DNA from: Enterobacteriaceae bacterium B14
Lineage (GTDB): Bacteria; Pseudomonadota; Gammaproteobacteria; Enterobacterales; Enterobacteriaceae
Assembly: GCA_000307305.1 (NCBI GenBank)
Contig: DF158882.1
Location: 485,956 to 549,955 of the forward strand
Direction: 5' to 3'
Length of the DNA stretch: 64,000 bases
The notes beneath the pieces are model-generated. The model was not told where the DNA came from. It ran no database searches and was given only the letters and a program-made list of their open reading frames with translations. Shown here one piece after another: positions 21,527 through 31,638 of this stretch; the stretch's first letter is position 1; each line of letters begins with the position of its first letter. A program made the position numbers and the translations under genes.

Positions 21527-22630
21527 TTACTCCTGAATTCGTTGTTCTATGATGCCGCCACCCAAGCAGACTTCACCCTGATAAAAGACGGCTGATTGTC
21601 CTGGGGTTACGGAGGAGACGGGTTCATCAAACGTCACTTCAATGCGCTCATTATCTAATGGCGTGACAGTACAAGGCACGTCTTGCTGGCGATAACGTGT
21701 TTTTATCGTGCAGCGGAAAGGGGTTGTGACTGTTTTGCGGTCGACCCAATGTAGTTGCTGAGCAATCAATCCGGTAGAAAATAGGCGTGGGTGGTCGTGC
21801 CCTTGAGCGACGAGCAGAATATTGTTCTCAACATCTTTATCGACAACATACCAAGGGTCTTCGCCGCCATCTTTCAGCCCACCAATGCCAAGGCCTTTGC
21901 GTTGGCCTAGTGTGTGGTACATCAACCCTTGATGCTCACCGATAGTTTGACCATCAACGGTCACAATAGGGCCAGGTTGTGCAGGAAGATAACGCGCGAG
22001 GAAATCACGGAATTTACGTTCACCAATAAAGCAGATTCCTGTTGAGTCTTTTTTCTTGGCGGTGGCGAGCTCAAGCTGTTCTGCGATACGGCGAACTTCT
22101 GGTTTCTCCAGCTCACCCACAGGGAACAGGCTTTGAGCCACTTGTTCAGCACTCAGTGTATAGAGGAAATAGCTTTGATCTTTATTGTTATCGACACCGC
22201 GTAGCAAGCGAGTTGTTCCGTCGATATCCTGACGGCGTACATAATGGCCTGTAGCAATATAATCTGCCCCTAAATCTTCGGCGGCAAATTCAAGGAATGC
22301 TTTAAATTTAATCTCTTTGTTGCAAAGAATATCTGGGTTTGGTGTTCTGCCCGCTTTGTACTCTTCTAAAAAGAGTTCGAAGACGTTATCCCAATATTCC
22401 GCAGCAAAGTTAACGGTATGAAGTTCGATGCCTAGTTTATCGCATACGGCTTGAGCATCGGCTAGGTCTGTTGCCGCCGAGCAGTACTCATCTGTGTCAT
22501 CCTCTTCCCAGTTCTTCATGAACAGACCAGCAACCTGATACCCTTGCTGCTGCAAAAGGTAGGCGGAAACAGAGGAGTCCACACCGCCGGACATCCCGAC
22601 GATCACTTTTTTCTGGCTGTTATCTGACAT
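21527..22630 (-). CDS. mnmA: tRNA-specific 2-thiouridylase MnmA
   Basis: Thiolates U34 of tRNA-Lys, -Glu and -Gln using sulfur relayed through TusE. 367 residues. PP-loop [15 protein letters not shown] (about 13-27) binds ATP; the two catalytic cysteines are in [15 protein letters not shown] (about 103) and [15 protein letters not shown] (about 200). It lies between nudJ and hflD on the same strand. A short hairpin (CCTTTTGG/CCAAAAGG, 22726-22747) sits in the leader before it. Confidence 0.97.
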   Translation of the reverse strand: MSDNSQKKVIVGMSGGVDSSVSAYLLQQQGYQVAGLFMKNWEEDDTDEYCSAATDLADAQAVCDKLGIELHTVNFAAEYWDNVFELFLEEYKAGRTPNPDILCNKEIKFKAFLEFAAEDLGADYIATGHYVRRQDIDGTTRLLRGVDNNKDQSYFLYTLSAEQVAQSLFPVGELEKPEVRRIAEQLELATAKKKDSTGICFIGERKFRDFLARYLPAQPGPIVTVDGQTIGEHQGLMYHTLGQRKGLGIGGLKDGGEDPWYVVDKDVENNILLVAQGHDHPRLFSTGLIAQQLHWVDRKTVTTPFRCTIKTRYRQQDVPCTVTPLDNERIEVTFDEPVSSVTPGQSAVFYQGEVCLGGGIIEQRIQE

Positions 22631-22814
22631 GTTTATCTCACGAACTGTTTGAAATTAGGCTCTGTATCATGTGTTTGATGATGCTTTTGGCTGAATAGAA
22701 ACAGCGATAGTTAACACAGATATCTCCTTTTGGAGGAGACCAAAAGGGCGCAAATTTTATCACGTTGCCGTCTAGGGTGCACCGCTGTTTCCATATTACA
22801 GGGTAATTTCTCAA

Positions 22815-23267
22815 TTATGCTGAAGAGGGCCAGTTGAACGCCTCCAATATATCGAGAGGGTAGCGCTGTGGTTGGTGGTAGCGAATCACACTTTCTCGCA
22901 CCAGTTGTGACCTTAGGTTATCTGCCTGAATGATTTGCTCTGGTGGTAGCCATAGACAGCGGTCAATATCGCTGTCATGTGGCTCTGTTGGTAGTTTATC
23001 GGGGAGGTCGATAACAAAGGTAAAGCGTAGGAAAGGAGTACCATCAGGCGCTATCCATTGAAATAACTTGAGTAAAGATTGCGGTGTTGCCTCTATCCCT
23101 GTTTCTTCCCACAGCTCTCTCTCTGCAGCTTCAATGATCGTTTCATTAGCCTCTAGATGTCCTGCGGGCTGGTTCCAAAGCACTTTTTTATTGATTGTTT
23201 CTTCAACAATTAGAAAGCTATTTTGAGCCTGTACAACACAAGCAACGGTGACATGAGGTTTAAACAT
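22815..23267 (-). CDS. nudJ: Nudix phosphatase NudJ (HMP-PP / NTP pyrophosphatase)
   Basis: Cytoplasmic Nudix hydrolase acting on thiamine-precursor and nucleoside polyphosphates. 150 residues (E. coli 153). The Nudix box spans about residues 37-59: [20 protein letters not shown] followed by TGI, matching GX5EX7REUXEEXGU. First gene of the nudJ-mnmA-hflD-purB series; 184 bases separate it from mnmA. Confidence 0.94.
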   Translation of the reverse strand: MFKPHVTVACVVQAQNSFLIVEETINKKVLWNQPAGHLEANETIIEAAERELWEETGIEATPQSLLKLFQWIAPDGTPFLRFTFVIDLPDKLPTEPHDSDIDRCLWLPPEQIIQADNLRSQLVRESVIRYHQPQRYPLDILEAFNWPSSA

Positions 23268-23618
23268 AAAAGTGAACCTTATATTTCAAGTGGATGCTGC
23301 ATTTTTAACACAATGAAGTGAGAAGCGAGTATGTAAATATCGGGTTCTGGTGAACCTCATATTTTATGGGAAATGTGAGTAGGAAGAACATAACTGATTA
23401 AGAGTATTACCCATATCGAATCTCGATATGATGCGATTCAGCTCATAAAATTGAAGATTTTTCAGCAGAATTACGAACAATCAATTTCAACATTGTTGTG
23501 TTGATGTTATTTGTTTTGCGTTTTCGATGTTAGGGGACTGTGAAAATTTATATCCATCACATGATATAAAGTCGAAGGCGATGCTGTATAGGCTTAACAA
23601 ATAAAAAGGATCTCAATA
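23268..23618. other. Divergent region between nudJ and dctA
   Basis: About 350 AT-rich bases carrying promoters for both flanking genes. No gene was seen. E. coli dctA is controlled by CRP and DcuR, but I found no clean TGTGA-N6-TCACA site. Confidence 0.4.
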
Positions 23619-24887
23619 ATGGCAGTAATAAAAAGCCTCTATCTTCAGGTGTTAATGGCAATTACGATAGGTGTTTTGCTCGGGCATTTTGCACCAGATC
23701 TCGGTGCAGCAATGAAACCCTTAGGAGACGGCTTCGTTAAACTGATCAAGATGATTATTGCACCGGTTATTTTCTGCACTGTGGTGACAGGTATTGCCGG
23801 TATGGAGAGTATGAAGGCGGTAGGGCGTACAGGCGCAATTGCTCTTCTCTACTTTGAAATTGTGAGTACCATTGCCCTTATTATTGGGTTGGTTGTGGTT
23901 AATGTGTTGCAGCCAGGCGCAGGCATGAACGTTGACCCTTCTACTTTGGATAGCTCTTCTATCTCCGTTTATGTACAGAAAGCATCTGAGCAAGGCCTTA
24001 TTCCTTTCTTTATGGATATTATCCCTGGCAGTGTTGTAGGTGCGTTTGCTAGCGGTAATATTCTGCAAGTTCTTATGTTTGCTGTCCTGTTTGGTTTCGC
24101 TTTGCACCGTTTAGGTGAGAAGGGAAAAGTTATTTTTGGCGTTATCGATAGTTTCTCAAACGTTATTTTCGGCATCATCGGTATGATTATGCGCTTGGCT
24201 CCCATCGGGGCGTTTGGCGCAATGGCCTTCACTATCGGTAAATATGGCATAGGGTCATTAGTGCAGTTGGGCCAGTTGATCCTCTGTTTTTACCTTACTT
24301 GTGTGCTCTTTGTGGTTTTTGTCTTGGGTACAATCGCTAAAGCGACCGGGTTTAGCATTTTCCGCTTCATCAACTACATCAAAGAAGAGTTGTTGATCGT
24401 CTTAGGCACATCCTCTTCTGAATCTGTACTGCCGCGCATGTTGGTTAAAATGGAGAAGGCTGGGTGTCAGAAATCCGTCGTCGGTCTTGTTATTCCGACG
24501 GGCTACTCCTTTAACCTCGATGGCACGTCCATTTATCTGACGATGGCTGCGGTATTTATTGCCCAAGCAACCAATACCCATATGGATTTATGGCATCAGA
24601 TTACGTTGCTGGTGGTGTTGTTACTCTCTTCAAAAGGCGCAGCTGGCGTGACTGGGAGTGGCTTTATTGTACTGGCTGCGACGATTTCTGCTGTAGGCCA
24701 CTTACCTCTGGAAGGGCTAGCCTTGATTTTGGGTATAGACCGTTTTATGTCTGAGGCTAGAGCGTTGACTAACTTGATTGGTAACGGTGTGGCAACTATT
24801 GTTGTTGCGAAAAGCTGCCGCCAACTGGATGAGAAGCAGTTGAACGAGGTATTAAACAGTAAAGTAGTCAGTGACGTTAAAGCGTAA
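23619..24887 (+). CDS. dctA: C4-dicarboxylate/H+ or Na+ symporter DctA
   Basis: Aerobic uptake of succinate, fumarate, malate and related compounds across the inner membrane. 422 residues (E. coli 428), eight or so hydrophobic segments. Family motifs include [20 protein letters not shown] (about 33-52), the Ser-rich hairpin loop [13 protein letters not shown] (about 265-277), the transport motif [13 protein letters not shown] and [22 protein letters not shown] precedes the ATG. dctA is not at this position in E. coli, so it is an insertion into the nudJ-rluE interval. Confidence 0.95.
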   Translation: MAVIKSLYLQVLMAITIGVLLGHFAPDLGAAMKPLGDGFVKLIKMIIAPVIFCTVVTGIAGMESMKAVGRTGAIALLYFEIVSTIALIIGLVVVNVLQPGAGMNVDPSTLDSSSISVYVQKASEQGLIPFFMDIIPGSVVGAFASGNILQVLMFAVLFGFALHRLGEKGKVIFGVIDSFSNVIFGIIGMIMRLAPIGAFGAMAFTIGKYGIGSLVQLGQLILCFYLTCVLFVVFVLGTIAKATGFSIFRFINYIKEELLIVLGTSSSESVLPRMLVKMEKAGCQKSVVGLVIPTGYSFNLDGTSIYLTMAAVFIAQATNTHMDLWHQITLLVVLLLSSKGAAGVTGSGFIVLAATISAVGHLPLEGLALILGIDRFMSEARALTNLIGNGVATIVVAKSCRQLDEKQLNEVLNSKVVSDVKA

Positions 24888-24894
24888 CTGAAAT

Positions 24895-24927
24895 ATTTCC
24901 CCATGTAAGTGACATACATGGGGAAAT
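24895..24927. terminator. Terminator between dctA and rluE
   Basis: Perfect 13-bp stem ATTTCCCCATGTA / TACATGGGGAAAT with a 7-base loop between two convergent genes. A-T-rich arms give short U runs on both strands. Confidence 0.75.
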
Positions 24928-24944
24928 TTATATCACTTGTTTGG

Positions 24945-25562
24945 TCAGATTAATCGCCATTCACCAGGCTGTAGCGTACCCAGTTCTAAGTCGCCTATTT
25001 GTTGGCGAATCAGGCGCAGTGTTGGAAACCCAATATGGGCTGTCATCCTTCTGACTTGGCGGTTACGCCCTTCATAAAGCGTTATCTTTAACCAGCTTGT
25101 AGGGATGCTTTTTCGCTCCCTGATGGGAGGGATACGTGACCAAAGCCATTCAGGCTCATCAACTAACTCGGCTCCGGCAGGTAACGTTGGCCCATCTTTC
25201 AGTGTGATGCCTCGGCGCAGTTGTTCTAAAGCGATGTCATCAGGCACGCCTTCAACTTGAACGAAGTAAATTTTTCCTGTTTTACGTTTAGGCTGTGTGA
25301 GTTGGGCCTGTAATTTCCCATCGTTGGTTAGGATTAATAACCCTTCGCTGTCTCTGTCCAGACGGCCGGCAGCGTAGACATCATTGAAGGGAATAAACGC
25401 TTTCAGCGTTACTCTGCCAGCCTCATCAGTAAACTGAGGAAGAACATCAAAAGGCTTATTGAATAGCACGATACGTTGAGGTGACGGAGGACTACTGTGT
25501 CGCGCGTCATTGCTCGTGCTGAAGCGTTTAACCTTGTGATTTTTAAAGGAGAAGTTTTTCAT
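24945..25562 (-). CDS. rluE: 23S rRNA pseudouridine(2457) synthase RluE
   Basis: Isomerises U2457 of 23S rRNA. 205 residues from the ATG at 25562; a start at 25592 (215 residues) would match the E. coli length better, but neither has a good ribosome site, and a TATAAT sequence overlaps the 25592 start on this strand. Catalytic Asp motif [11 protein letters not shown] (about 66-76), [21 protein letters not shown] and the RsuA/RluE C-terminal loop are present. The basic N-terminus [10 protein letters not shown] is typical. It diverges from icd as in E. coli. Confidence 0.93.
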   Translation of the reverse strand: MKNFSFKNHKVKRFSTSNDARHSSPPSPQRIVLFNKPFDVLPQFTDEAGRVTLKAFIPFNDVYAAGRLDRDSEGLLILTNDGKLQAQLTQPKRKTGKIYFVQVEGVPDDIALEQLRRGITLKDGPTLPAGAELVDEPEWLWSRIPPIRERKSIPTSWLKITLYEGRNRQVRRMTAHIGFPTLRLIRQQIGDLELGTLQPGEWRLI

Positions 25563-25642
25563 GGTATAAGTACTGGGTAATGATAAAAACATTATACAGG
25601 AAAGTCGTTTCAGATTGGCGTCCTCGTAATATTCAAGTACTA

Positions 25643-25671
25643 TTGACACGAATCTTACAAAACATTAACAA
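25643..25671 (+). promoter_or_regulatory. Possible icd promoter
   Basis: TTGACA (25643-25648), a 17-base spacer and TAACAA (25666-25671). The -35 hexamer is perfect and the -10 weak. The transcript would start very close to the icd ribosome site, so this is only a candidate. Confidence 0.3.
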
Positions 25672-25694
25672 AATTGCGCTCGAAGGAGAGGTTA

Positions 25695-26948
25695 ATGGAA
25701 AGCAAAGTAATAGTTCCCGCGGAAGGTAAAAAAATCACCGTTGATGCACAGGGTAAGTTAGTTATCCCTAATAACCCTATCATCCCTTATATTGAAGGTG
25801 ATGGCATTGGTGTTGATGTTACTCCTGCAATGATCGAGGTTGTCGATGCAGCAGTAGCGAAAGCCTACCGCGGTGACCGTAAAATTTCCTGGATGGAGAT
25901 TTATACGGGTGAAAAATCGACGGAAGTGTATGGCAAAGATGTATGGCTTCCAGAAGAGACGTTAGATCTGATTCGTGACTATCGCGTTGCGATTAAAGGG
26001 CCATTGACGACCCCAGTCGGCGGCGGCATCCGTTCTTTGAACGTTGCTCTGCGCCAGCAGCTCGATCTTTACATCTGCTTGCGTCCTGTACGTTACTACG
26101 AAGGTACACCTAGCCCAGTAAAACGCCCTGACCTGACAGATATGGTGATTTTCCGTGAGAACGCGGAAGACATCTATGCCGGTATCGAGTGGAAAGCGGG
26201 TTCTGCAGAAGCAGATAAAGTGATCAAGTTCCTGCGTGATGAGATGGGTGTGCAGAAGATCCGTTTCCCAGAGCAGTGCGGTATTGGTATTAAGCCATGC
26301 TCGGAAGAAGGTACTAAGCGTTTAGTTCGTGCTGCGATTGAGTATGCCATTGTTAACGATCGTGATTCCGTCACTCTAGTTCACAAAGGCAATATCATGA
26401 AGTTCACCGAAGGCGCGTTTAAAGACTGGGGTTACCAGTTAGCACGTGAAGAGTTCGGTGGTGAGCTGATCGACGGTGGGCCATGGGTTAAAATCAAAAA
26501 TCCAAACAATGGCAAAGAGATTGTCATCAAAGACGTTATCGCTGATGCATTCCTGCAACAAATCCTGCTGCGTCCTGCTGAATATGACGTTATTGCATGT
26601 ATGAACCTGAACGGTGACTACATCTCTGACGCACTGGCAGCTCAGGTTGGTGGTATCGGTATTGCACCGGGCGCTAACATTGGTAGCGACTGTGCTCTGT
26701 TTGAAGCAACTCACGGTACTGCACCGAAGTATGCGGGACAGGACAAAGTAAACCCTGGTTCTATCATTCTCTCTGCAGAGATGATGTTACGACATATGGG
26801 CTGGTTCGAAGCGGCTGATTTAATCATTAAAGGTATGGAAGGTGCGATTAAAAATAAAACCGTCACCTACGACTTTGAACGTTTAATGGAAGGCGCTAAG
26901 CTACGGAAATGTAGCGAATTTGGTAAAGACATCATCGAAAACATGTAA
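25695..26948 (+). CDS. icd: NADP-dependent isocitrate dehydrogenase
   Basis: TCA-cycle enzyme oxidising isocitrate to 2-oxoglutarate with NADP. 417 residues from the ATG at 25695, with GAAGGAGAGG upstream; an in-frame codon at 25674 would add seven residues. The AceK-phosphorylated serine lies in [13 protein letters not shown] (about residue 114). Substrate and metal residues are in [14 protein letters not shown]-type and [17 protein letters not shown] segments, and the NADP site in [17 protein letters not shown]. The 3' end of icd is a known phage integration site in E. coli, but no prophage follows here. Confidence 0.98.
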   Translation: MESKVIVPAEGKKITVDAQGKLVIPNNPIIPYIEGDGIGVDVTPAMIEVVDAAVAKAYRGDRKISWMEIYTGEKSTEVYGKDVWLPEETLDLIRDYRVAIKGPLTTPVGGGIRSLNVALRQQLDLYICLRPVRYYEGTPSPVKRPDLTDMVIFRENAEDIYAGIEWKAGSAEADKVIKFLRDEMGVQKIRFPEQCGIGIKPCSEEGTKRLVRAAIEYAIVNDRDSVTLVHKGNIMKFTEGAFKDWGYQLAREEFGGELIDGGPWVKIKNPNNGKEIVIKDVIADAFLQQILLRPAEYDVIACMNLNGDYISDALAAQVGGIGIAPGANIGSDCALFEATHGTAPKYAGQDKVNPGSIILSAEMMLRHMGWFEAADLIIKGMEGAIKNKTVTYDFERLMEGAKLRKCSEFGKDIIENM

Positions 26949-26971
26949 TCTGTTGTAGATGCAAAATGATG

Positions 26972-26998
26972 ACGGGAGCTTATGGCTCCCGTTTTGTT
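26972..26998 (+). terminator. Terminator of icd
   Basis: 8-bp GC-rich stem ACGGGAGC / GCTCCCGT with a five-base loop, followed by TTTGTTATT, 24 bases after the stop codon. Confidence 0.85.
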
Positions 26999-27113
26999 AT
27001 TATTAGTATTCGAATTTTTATCAAAATATCCCTTTTTAGAAGGACATAGAATAAATCAGAGTATCGCTTTGCTAGGTCAATTTATTCTGATTGATCTGGG
27101 TAGACACATATCA

Positions 27114-29108
27114 TCATCTAAACGGATTTCCTAATTCTTTCAGATATTTCTCACCAAAATAGTAAGATGCATAATCAGTGAGATGACCAGCATCACGATA
27201 AACAGGAATACCGTCTATATCCGTTAAGCAACTTTGGTTATTGCATTGAGCACTTTTGGGGTCGATAACAATGGTTTGTGGGTATTGTTTTTTAATTTCA
27301 TCTATTTTCAGCGAAAACCAAGATTGATCTGAACCGTTCCATATGTTTTTATCACATATATTAGTAGAGTTATAGTTTCGAGTCTTCACTGCTTCATAAA
27401 AGCACGTTAAGTATTTTGCTGGCATGGCATAGGGGGTCTTAATAAATACAGGCCTTGCCCCACTAGAAATAATTTTTTTCACTGCATTATGTAGCTCAGT
27501 CTCAAGCCTAGCGTTTGTTAGCTCTGGTGAAACTTTATCACCTTTTTGATTAATGATTTTAACACGAGAATATTTCTCCCAAACCTCGCCTAAAATGACG
27601 TATTGGTAATGGTTCTCTTTAATTCTGTCGTAGTACTTCTTAGTGTTATTAAAACAGAGTTGATAGACATCATTTTTGTGCTCACCAAAGTCATATTGGT
27701 AAATATTAGGCAGTACTAAACATAGTGCGGTGCTTTGAGCTTGAACACGTATTCCTGCATCACGAGCCAATACATCAATAAATCCCCAACTGTGATTAGA
27801 AAAAGAATCGCCTATCATTAATGCATTGATTTTTTTATTTTGTGCGCCAAGTAGACACTCTTGTTCATTCCATCCTCTGATACTCCAATCATAATCAATA
27901 CACTTTGTTCTAGCTTTAGCTAATGCTTGGTATTGATTTAGTATTGACTCAATATGAGAGAATTTTTGGCCAAAACGTCCAGGGAACCCCTGATTTTTTG
28001 AATTGACTGGCTCAAAAATTAAGATAATAGCTAATGGAAGAATAACTAGATAACCTACAGTTTTTTTAATACCAAAAGGCGTCCTGCGATATCTGTTTTC
28101 AATTAAATAGTATGACAATATTGACAATAAAATTGTTAGCAATAAGGATATGGATGTAAATAACGAGTTACTATTCCACCCCATGTATTTACTGATAGCT
28201 AGAATAGGCCAATGCCATAAATACAATGAATATGATATTTTTCCAATAAAAACAACGGGTTTTATTGATAGGGAACTACTTGCTAAGTTATGGCTTCGGC
28301 CAATGAAAATAAGTGTTATTGTTGCAATACACGTAATAACTGCATAACCATTAGGGTAGCCAGGTAAGATTCCATCCATCATAGACTGATAGAATAAGAT
28401 GGCTAAAGCACTAACTCCCAGCAAAGAGGCAATTGATGGTTTCAATATAGGAAGTCTATGGATATTAACGGCCAAAATCACACCGAGTAACAACTCAAAG
28501 ACCCTAGAGGTAAAAGAGTAATAGTTTTTATCTGGGTTGTAGTTGGATGATGTTATAGCAAGTGCTGTAAATATTATAAGCAATAAAAAAAGCACATAAT
28601 TAATATTTTTGCTTGATGTGATTTTTTTAATTAAAAGGAAAATAGCTGGAAATAAAAAATAGAATTGCCATTCTATTCCTAATGACCAAGTATGCAGTAA
28701 TGGCATCCAATCAGATTCTGGCGCGGCATAACTACTCGTAATTTTAGCAAAATATTGATTTGCTATGAAAAGTAAAGCATGGCGAGCACTTTTTATAGAT
28801 TCTGTATAGTCGTCAGGAAGATATAGAATAGATGTGGTAATTAAAGTGAAAATTAAAACACTTATCAGAGCTGGCTGCAGACGCCAAAATCGACTTACAT
28901 AAAAAGAGGTTAATGAAAAGCTACCTTGATTGATTTTTTCATTAACTATCAGACCAATTAGAAAGCCAGAGATAACGAAGAATATATCTACACCAATGAA
29001 TCCTGATGAGAATAATGAAATATCAGCATGGAATGCTAATACCATGATGACAGCTATAGCCCTGATCCCATCAATGTCTGCTCTATATTTCATAAATGAA
29101 TTAACCAT
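27114..29108 (-). CDS. Membrane O-acyltransferase with SGNH domain (OafA/YrhL type)
   Basis: 664 residues. The N-terminal part (about 1-365) is an acyltransferase-3 domain with ten or so membrane segments; key features are the YRADIDGIRAIAVIMVLAFHAD opening with its His, followed by SGFIGVDIFFVISGFLI. The C-terminal part (about 385-660) is a periplasmic SGNH hydrolase-like domain: block I GDSFSNH (about 434-440) and the DxxH block DAGHLTDY near 643. Such fusions acylate O-antigen or other surface glycans; the substrate here is unknown. An alternative start is at 29093. The AT-rich composition and the neighbouring IS point to horizontal gain. Confidence 0.9.
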   Translation of the reverse strand: MVNSFMKYRADIDGIRAIAVIMVLAFHADISLFSSGFIGVDIFFVISGFLIGLIVNEKINQGSFSLTSFYVSRFWRLQPALISVLIFTLITTSILYLPDDYTESIKSARHALLFIANQYFAKITSSYAAPESDWMPLLHTWSLGIEWQFYFLFPAIFLLIKKITSSKNINYVLFLLLIIFTALAITSSNYNPDKNYYSFTSRVFELLLGVILAVNIHRLPILKPSIASLLGVSALAILFYQSMMDGILPGYPNGYAVITCIATITLIFIGRSHNLASSSLSIKPVVFIGKISYSLYLWHWPILAISKYMGWNSNSLFTSISLLLTILLSILSYYLIENRYRRTPFGIKKTVGYLVILPLAIILIFEPVNSKNQGFPGRFGQKFSHIESILNQYQALAKARTKCIDYDWSIRGWNEQECLLGAQNKKINALMIGDSFSNHSWGFIDVLARDAGIRVQAQSTALCLVLPNIYQYDFGEHKNDVYQLCFNNTKKYYDRIKENHYQYVILGEVWEKYSRVKIINQKGDKVSPELTNARLETELHNAVKKIISSGARPVFIKTPYAMPAKYLTCFYEAVKTRNYNSTNICDKNIWNGSDQSWFSLKIDEIKKQYPQTIVIDPKSAQCNNQSCLTDIDGIPVYRDAGHLTDYASYYFGEKYLKELGNPFR

Positions 29109-29250
29109 GCTTATTAGTGTAACTTTTTCCTATGCCTATAGGTTTCTGAACAGTGAAAATTTCTACTATAGCCAAGATGAGCTTTCTGGTCATCAAAAGA
29201 TACAAAAATTGGTAAATAAAGCCATAGGTAGAGAGTATTCATATTATTAG
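29107..29250 (+). CDS. Doubtful 47-residue ORF before a terminator
   Basis: A plus-strand frame of 47 codons opening at the divergent edge of the acyltransferase gene and ending in GREYSYY. It has no strong ribosome site and no recognised family. The only support is a plus-strand terminator 35 bases after the stop. It may be spurious or the remains of a longer gene. Confidence 0.2.
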   Translation: MLISVTFSYAYRFLNSENFYYSQDELSGHQKIQKLVNKAIGREYSYY

Positions 29251-29284
29251 TCTGAACTTAATAAAATGGCAGTGAGAGCTATCT

Positions 29285-29314
29285 AATAAGAGTAGCGAGT
29301 TGCTCTTATTTTTA
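29285..29314 (+). terminator. Plus-strand terminator left of the IS element
   Basis: 8-bp stem AATAAGAG / CTCTTATT followed by TTTAT on the plus strand. It implies that something is transcribed rightwards here, although no solid plus-strand gene ends nearby. Confidence 0.5.
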
Positions 29315-29351
29315 TGTGCAATTAGATATTACGAATTGATATTATTCTAAA

Positions 29352-30498
29352 TAGCTGCGCCGAATACCGCTACACTTTTGCCTGACTATGTCTCCCTCCG
29401 GGGAATAGGCTGACTGTTTCCATAAAATGGTGAACCTTTCTCAGCAGTTGCCACATTCTCCGGCACTGATGGTTCCGGGTTATTGTGTCGTGTAGCGCCT
29501 GCCATAGCAGCTCAACATGATTCACCCTCGGCGAGTAAACTGGTTGATAAATGACCATGAACTTCGGGTTCGCTTTCAGCCAGCGCTGGGTTTCCTGGCT
29601 CTTGTGGATGATGTCGTTATCCACGATAAGCGTGATAGTTTTTGCCCGTCTGTACGTGGCCTTAAGGTGTTTCAGCAGGCTGATAAACAGTACCGAACTT
29701 TTGCTGTTGCCTCCCACGTAACTGACCTTTCCTGTGCCGCTGTGCAACGCCCTGGCCAGATAATATTTTTCATTCTGCCCCGGCGTGACCACACGTTTCT
29801 GATGCCCGCGCAGCTGCCAGTCCGCACCGATTTTGGGATTGAGATGGATATCGACCTCATCCTCATAAAAGACCGGAGGCTCTGCGCTGCATTCGTTCAG
29901 CGCTTTATGGATTTTGGCCATCTTTTCATCTTTATGCGGATCACGGATACACAGCGTCGGAGCCGCCCTGCGCCATACTATCCGGCGATGGGCAACCAGC
30001 GACGAAGGGTTCCCGCATGCAGCGGACATCCTGTTATCTCATTGATTTTTATCGCCAGAAGTTCTGTGCTCCAGCGCGAGCGCTGATAACCAAAATCACC
30101 GGGAGAATGTTTTATCAGTTTACGTAACAACGTGCAGATATGCTCAAAGGGCCAGCGGCGGGAACGTCCGGCAGGCAAAGATTTCAGGCCTTCAACGCCC
30201 GATAGAGTAAACCAGTTAATTCAGCGACCGATGGATGAGCGGGCGCAGCAGAGCGTTCTGGCGACGTCGCTGACGCGTTCTCCCCGATGCAACATCAGCA
30301 GAGCCATGAGCCTGCGGGCATGGTTTTTATCGGGTGTTTTATGGATAATTTTCTGCATCTGACGACGTTCATTTCGGGGGATGGGTGCTATGGTCGGCAT
30401 TGCTCAGTCCGGTTGGTGGTTTGTGATGTTTGGCGATTGATCAGATCGCACAATCCGGGCTGAGTTCCCTTTAAGTGATCTACTATTCGGCGCAGCTA
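29352..30498 (-). mobile_element. Decayed IS630-family insertion sequence
   Basis: The element is bounded by perfect 15-base terminal inverted repeats: TAGCTGCGCCGAATA (29352-29366) and its complement TATTCGGCGCAGCTA (30484-30498). The outermost TA on each side is the target duplication typical of the Tc1/mariner-IS630 group. The length of about 1.15 kb fits the family. Joining the flanks recreates CTAAATATTTAG, so insertion was at the centre of a perfect 12-bp palindrome. The transposase gene inside is broken. Confidence 0.92.
29370..30400 (-). pseudogene. IS630-family transposase, broken by a stop and a frameshift
   Basis: From the ATG at 30400 (MPTIAPIPRNERRQMQK) the frame runs through the helix-turn-helix region until TGA at 30221-30223, where intact relatives have Trp (RWINW). 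The same frame then continues to a TAG at 29978, where one base is missing in a segment that reads LPxAGLVWRR in relatives. The rest, about 200 residues, carries the DDE residues: FYEDEVDIHLNP, LIVDNDIIHKS and SPRVNHVELLW. Two independent lesions make it inactive. The comparison with the intact family is from memory, not a search. Confidence 0.9.
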
Positions 30499-30528
30499 TT
30501 TAGTAACTCAACTACTTTAGGTAGTCAT

Positions 30529-30806
30529 ATGAGATATAGCCTCATTTTTTATGTTTTTCTGCTCGCTATATCTTGGGCTACCTCCAAAGTGACTATTGGT
30601 ATACCGGATGCCCAAAGTATAATGAAAAAGGGATGATAGATGCTCTGAATAGAGTGAGTAAAATTAAGAGTGCTAGCTACTTTTTGGAATATACAAAGGC
30701 TAAATTAGATGAAAAGATAGATCTAAACATGTGCGATACACATAATTTTGAGAAAAGAAGACAGGAATTGATTTATAGGCTCAGTAGAACAGAGGATCGA
30801 AAATAG
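30529..30806 (+). pseudogene. Small secreted protein, apparently frameshifted
   Basis: An ATG at 30529 starts a good signal peptide (MRYSLIFYVFLLAIS, then WATSKV), but that frame stops soon after. The neighbouring frame, open from about 30573, continues with GYLQSDYWYTGCPKYNEKG and runs to 30806 as a charged domain with two cysteines. A one-base slip near 30570, in or after the T-rich signal sequence, would join them into a protein of about 92 residues. It begins 31 bases from the IS end. The family is unknown; a sequencing error could also explain it. Confidence 0.45.
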
Positions 30807-30921
30807 AGATATTTATAGAAGCATCCTTGCCCTTTACTGGAGCAGCAAACGAGATGCTCCAGTATGTACATACAAATTGCAGTAACTACCAGCATAAGCC
30901 TGAGCGAAGGCATATTAAAAC

Positions 30922-31398
30922 CTACTGCATCCCTTCATAAACAATCGCTGCAATCACCCCTGTTGCCGCGGCTAACAGAACATAATTGCCATTGATATGT
31001 GACCAGTGATAGCCAGAAGGGGGTTGTCTTAAACCACGTTCTCTCCAATCGTTGATTTTATATCCGTTACCCCTGAAATTTTCTGGTGCAGCATGACCTT
31101 TTCTGAAGTCTTGTCCATTCCATGCGAAGCGATCGCGTTCTTTGTAGGCGTGTTTCTGAGATTGATTATGGTTATTTTGTCTAGAAGGTTTATTTTTGCC
31201 GCGATTGTTATCTTTATTATTGTTGTGGCTATTTTTTTCGTGGTTATTCTTGTTGTGATTATTTTGTGAGGAATTATTTTTGTTATGGGTCTGTTGTTGA
31301 TTTTGGGACTGACGCCCGTTATTTGCGTAAGAGACGTTTGATGCTAAAAAACACACGGCTATTAGGGCTATGCCAAGTTTGGTCGTGGAGTTTTTCAT
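30922..31398 (-). CDS. RcnB-like periplasmic protein with N/K/H/Q-rich linker
   Basis: 158 residues. Signal peptide about 1-25 (ending SYA). Residues about 26-84 are a low-complexity stretch almost entirely of Asn, Lys, His, Gln and Ser. The C-terminal domain (about 105-155: NGYKINDWRERGLRQPPSGYHWSHINGNYVLLAAATGVI) matches RcnB, a periplasmic protein that modulates nickel and cobalt efflux in E. coli. The His-rich linker could bind metal, which is inference. No rcnA or rcnR is next to it. Confidence 0.8.
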   Translation of the reverse strand: MKNSTTKLGIALIAVCFLASNVSYANNGRQSQNQQQTHNKNNSSQNNHNKNNHEKNSHNNNKDNNRGKNKPSRQNNHNQSQKHAYKERDRFAWNGQDFRKGHAAPENFRGNGYKINDWRERGLRQPPSGYHWSHINGNYVLLAAATGVIAAIVYEGMQ

Positions 31399-31638
31399 TT
31401 TTGTTTACCTCATTTGTACATACGTTATGTCTGTTTGATGAAGTGATTATTTCTCATAATTGTGAATAAATAATGGAGCTACTGTAATGATTATTTAAGT
31501 TTAGATGTTTATTTATATGAATGAATTGTTTTGGTAAATGACTTCATTTGAGTTTTAAGTCTGTCGTTATTATTGTTGGTGTTGCTACATGACCCATTCT
31601 TGGACCATGTTTTAGATGATGGAATACCTCATTTGAAA

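Noticed and set aside
26900-27113. Possible prophage attachment site at the icd 3' end
   Set aside because: Icd is intact, a normal terminator follows, and there is no integrase or duplicated icd end.
28930-29250. 106-codon plus-strand frame
   Set aside because: Most of it is antisense to the start of the acyltransferase gene; only its last part is kept as a doubtful small ORF.
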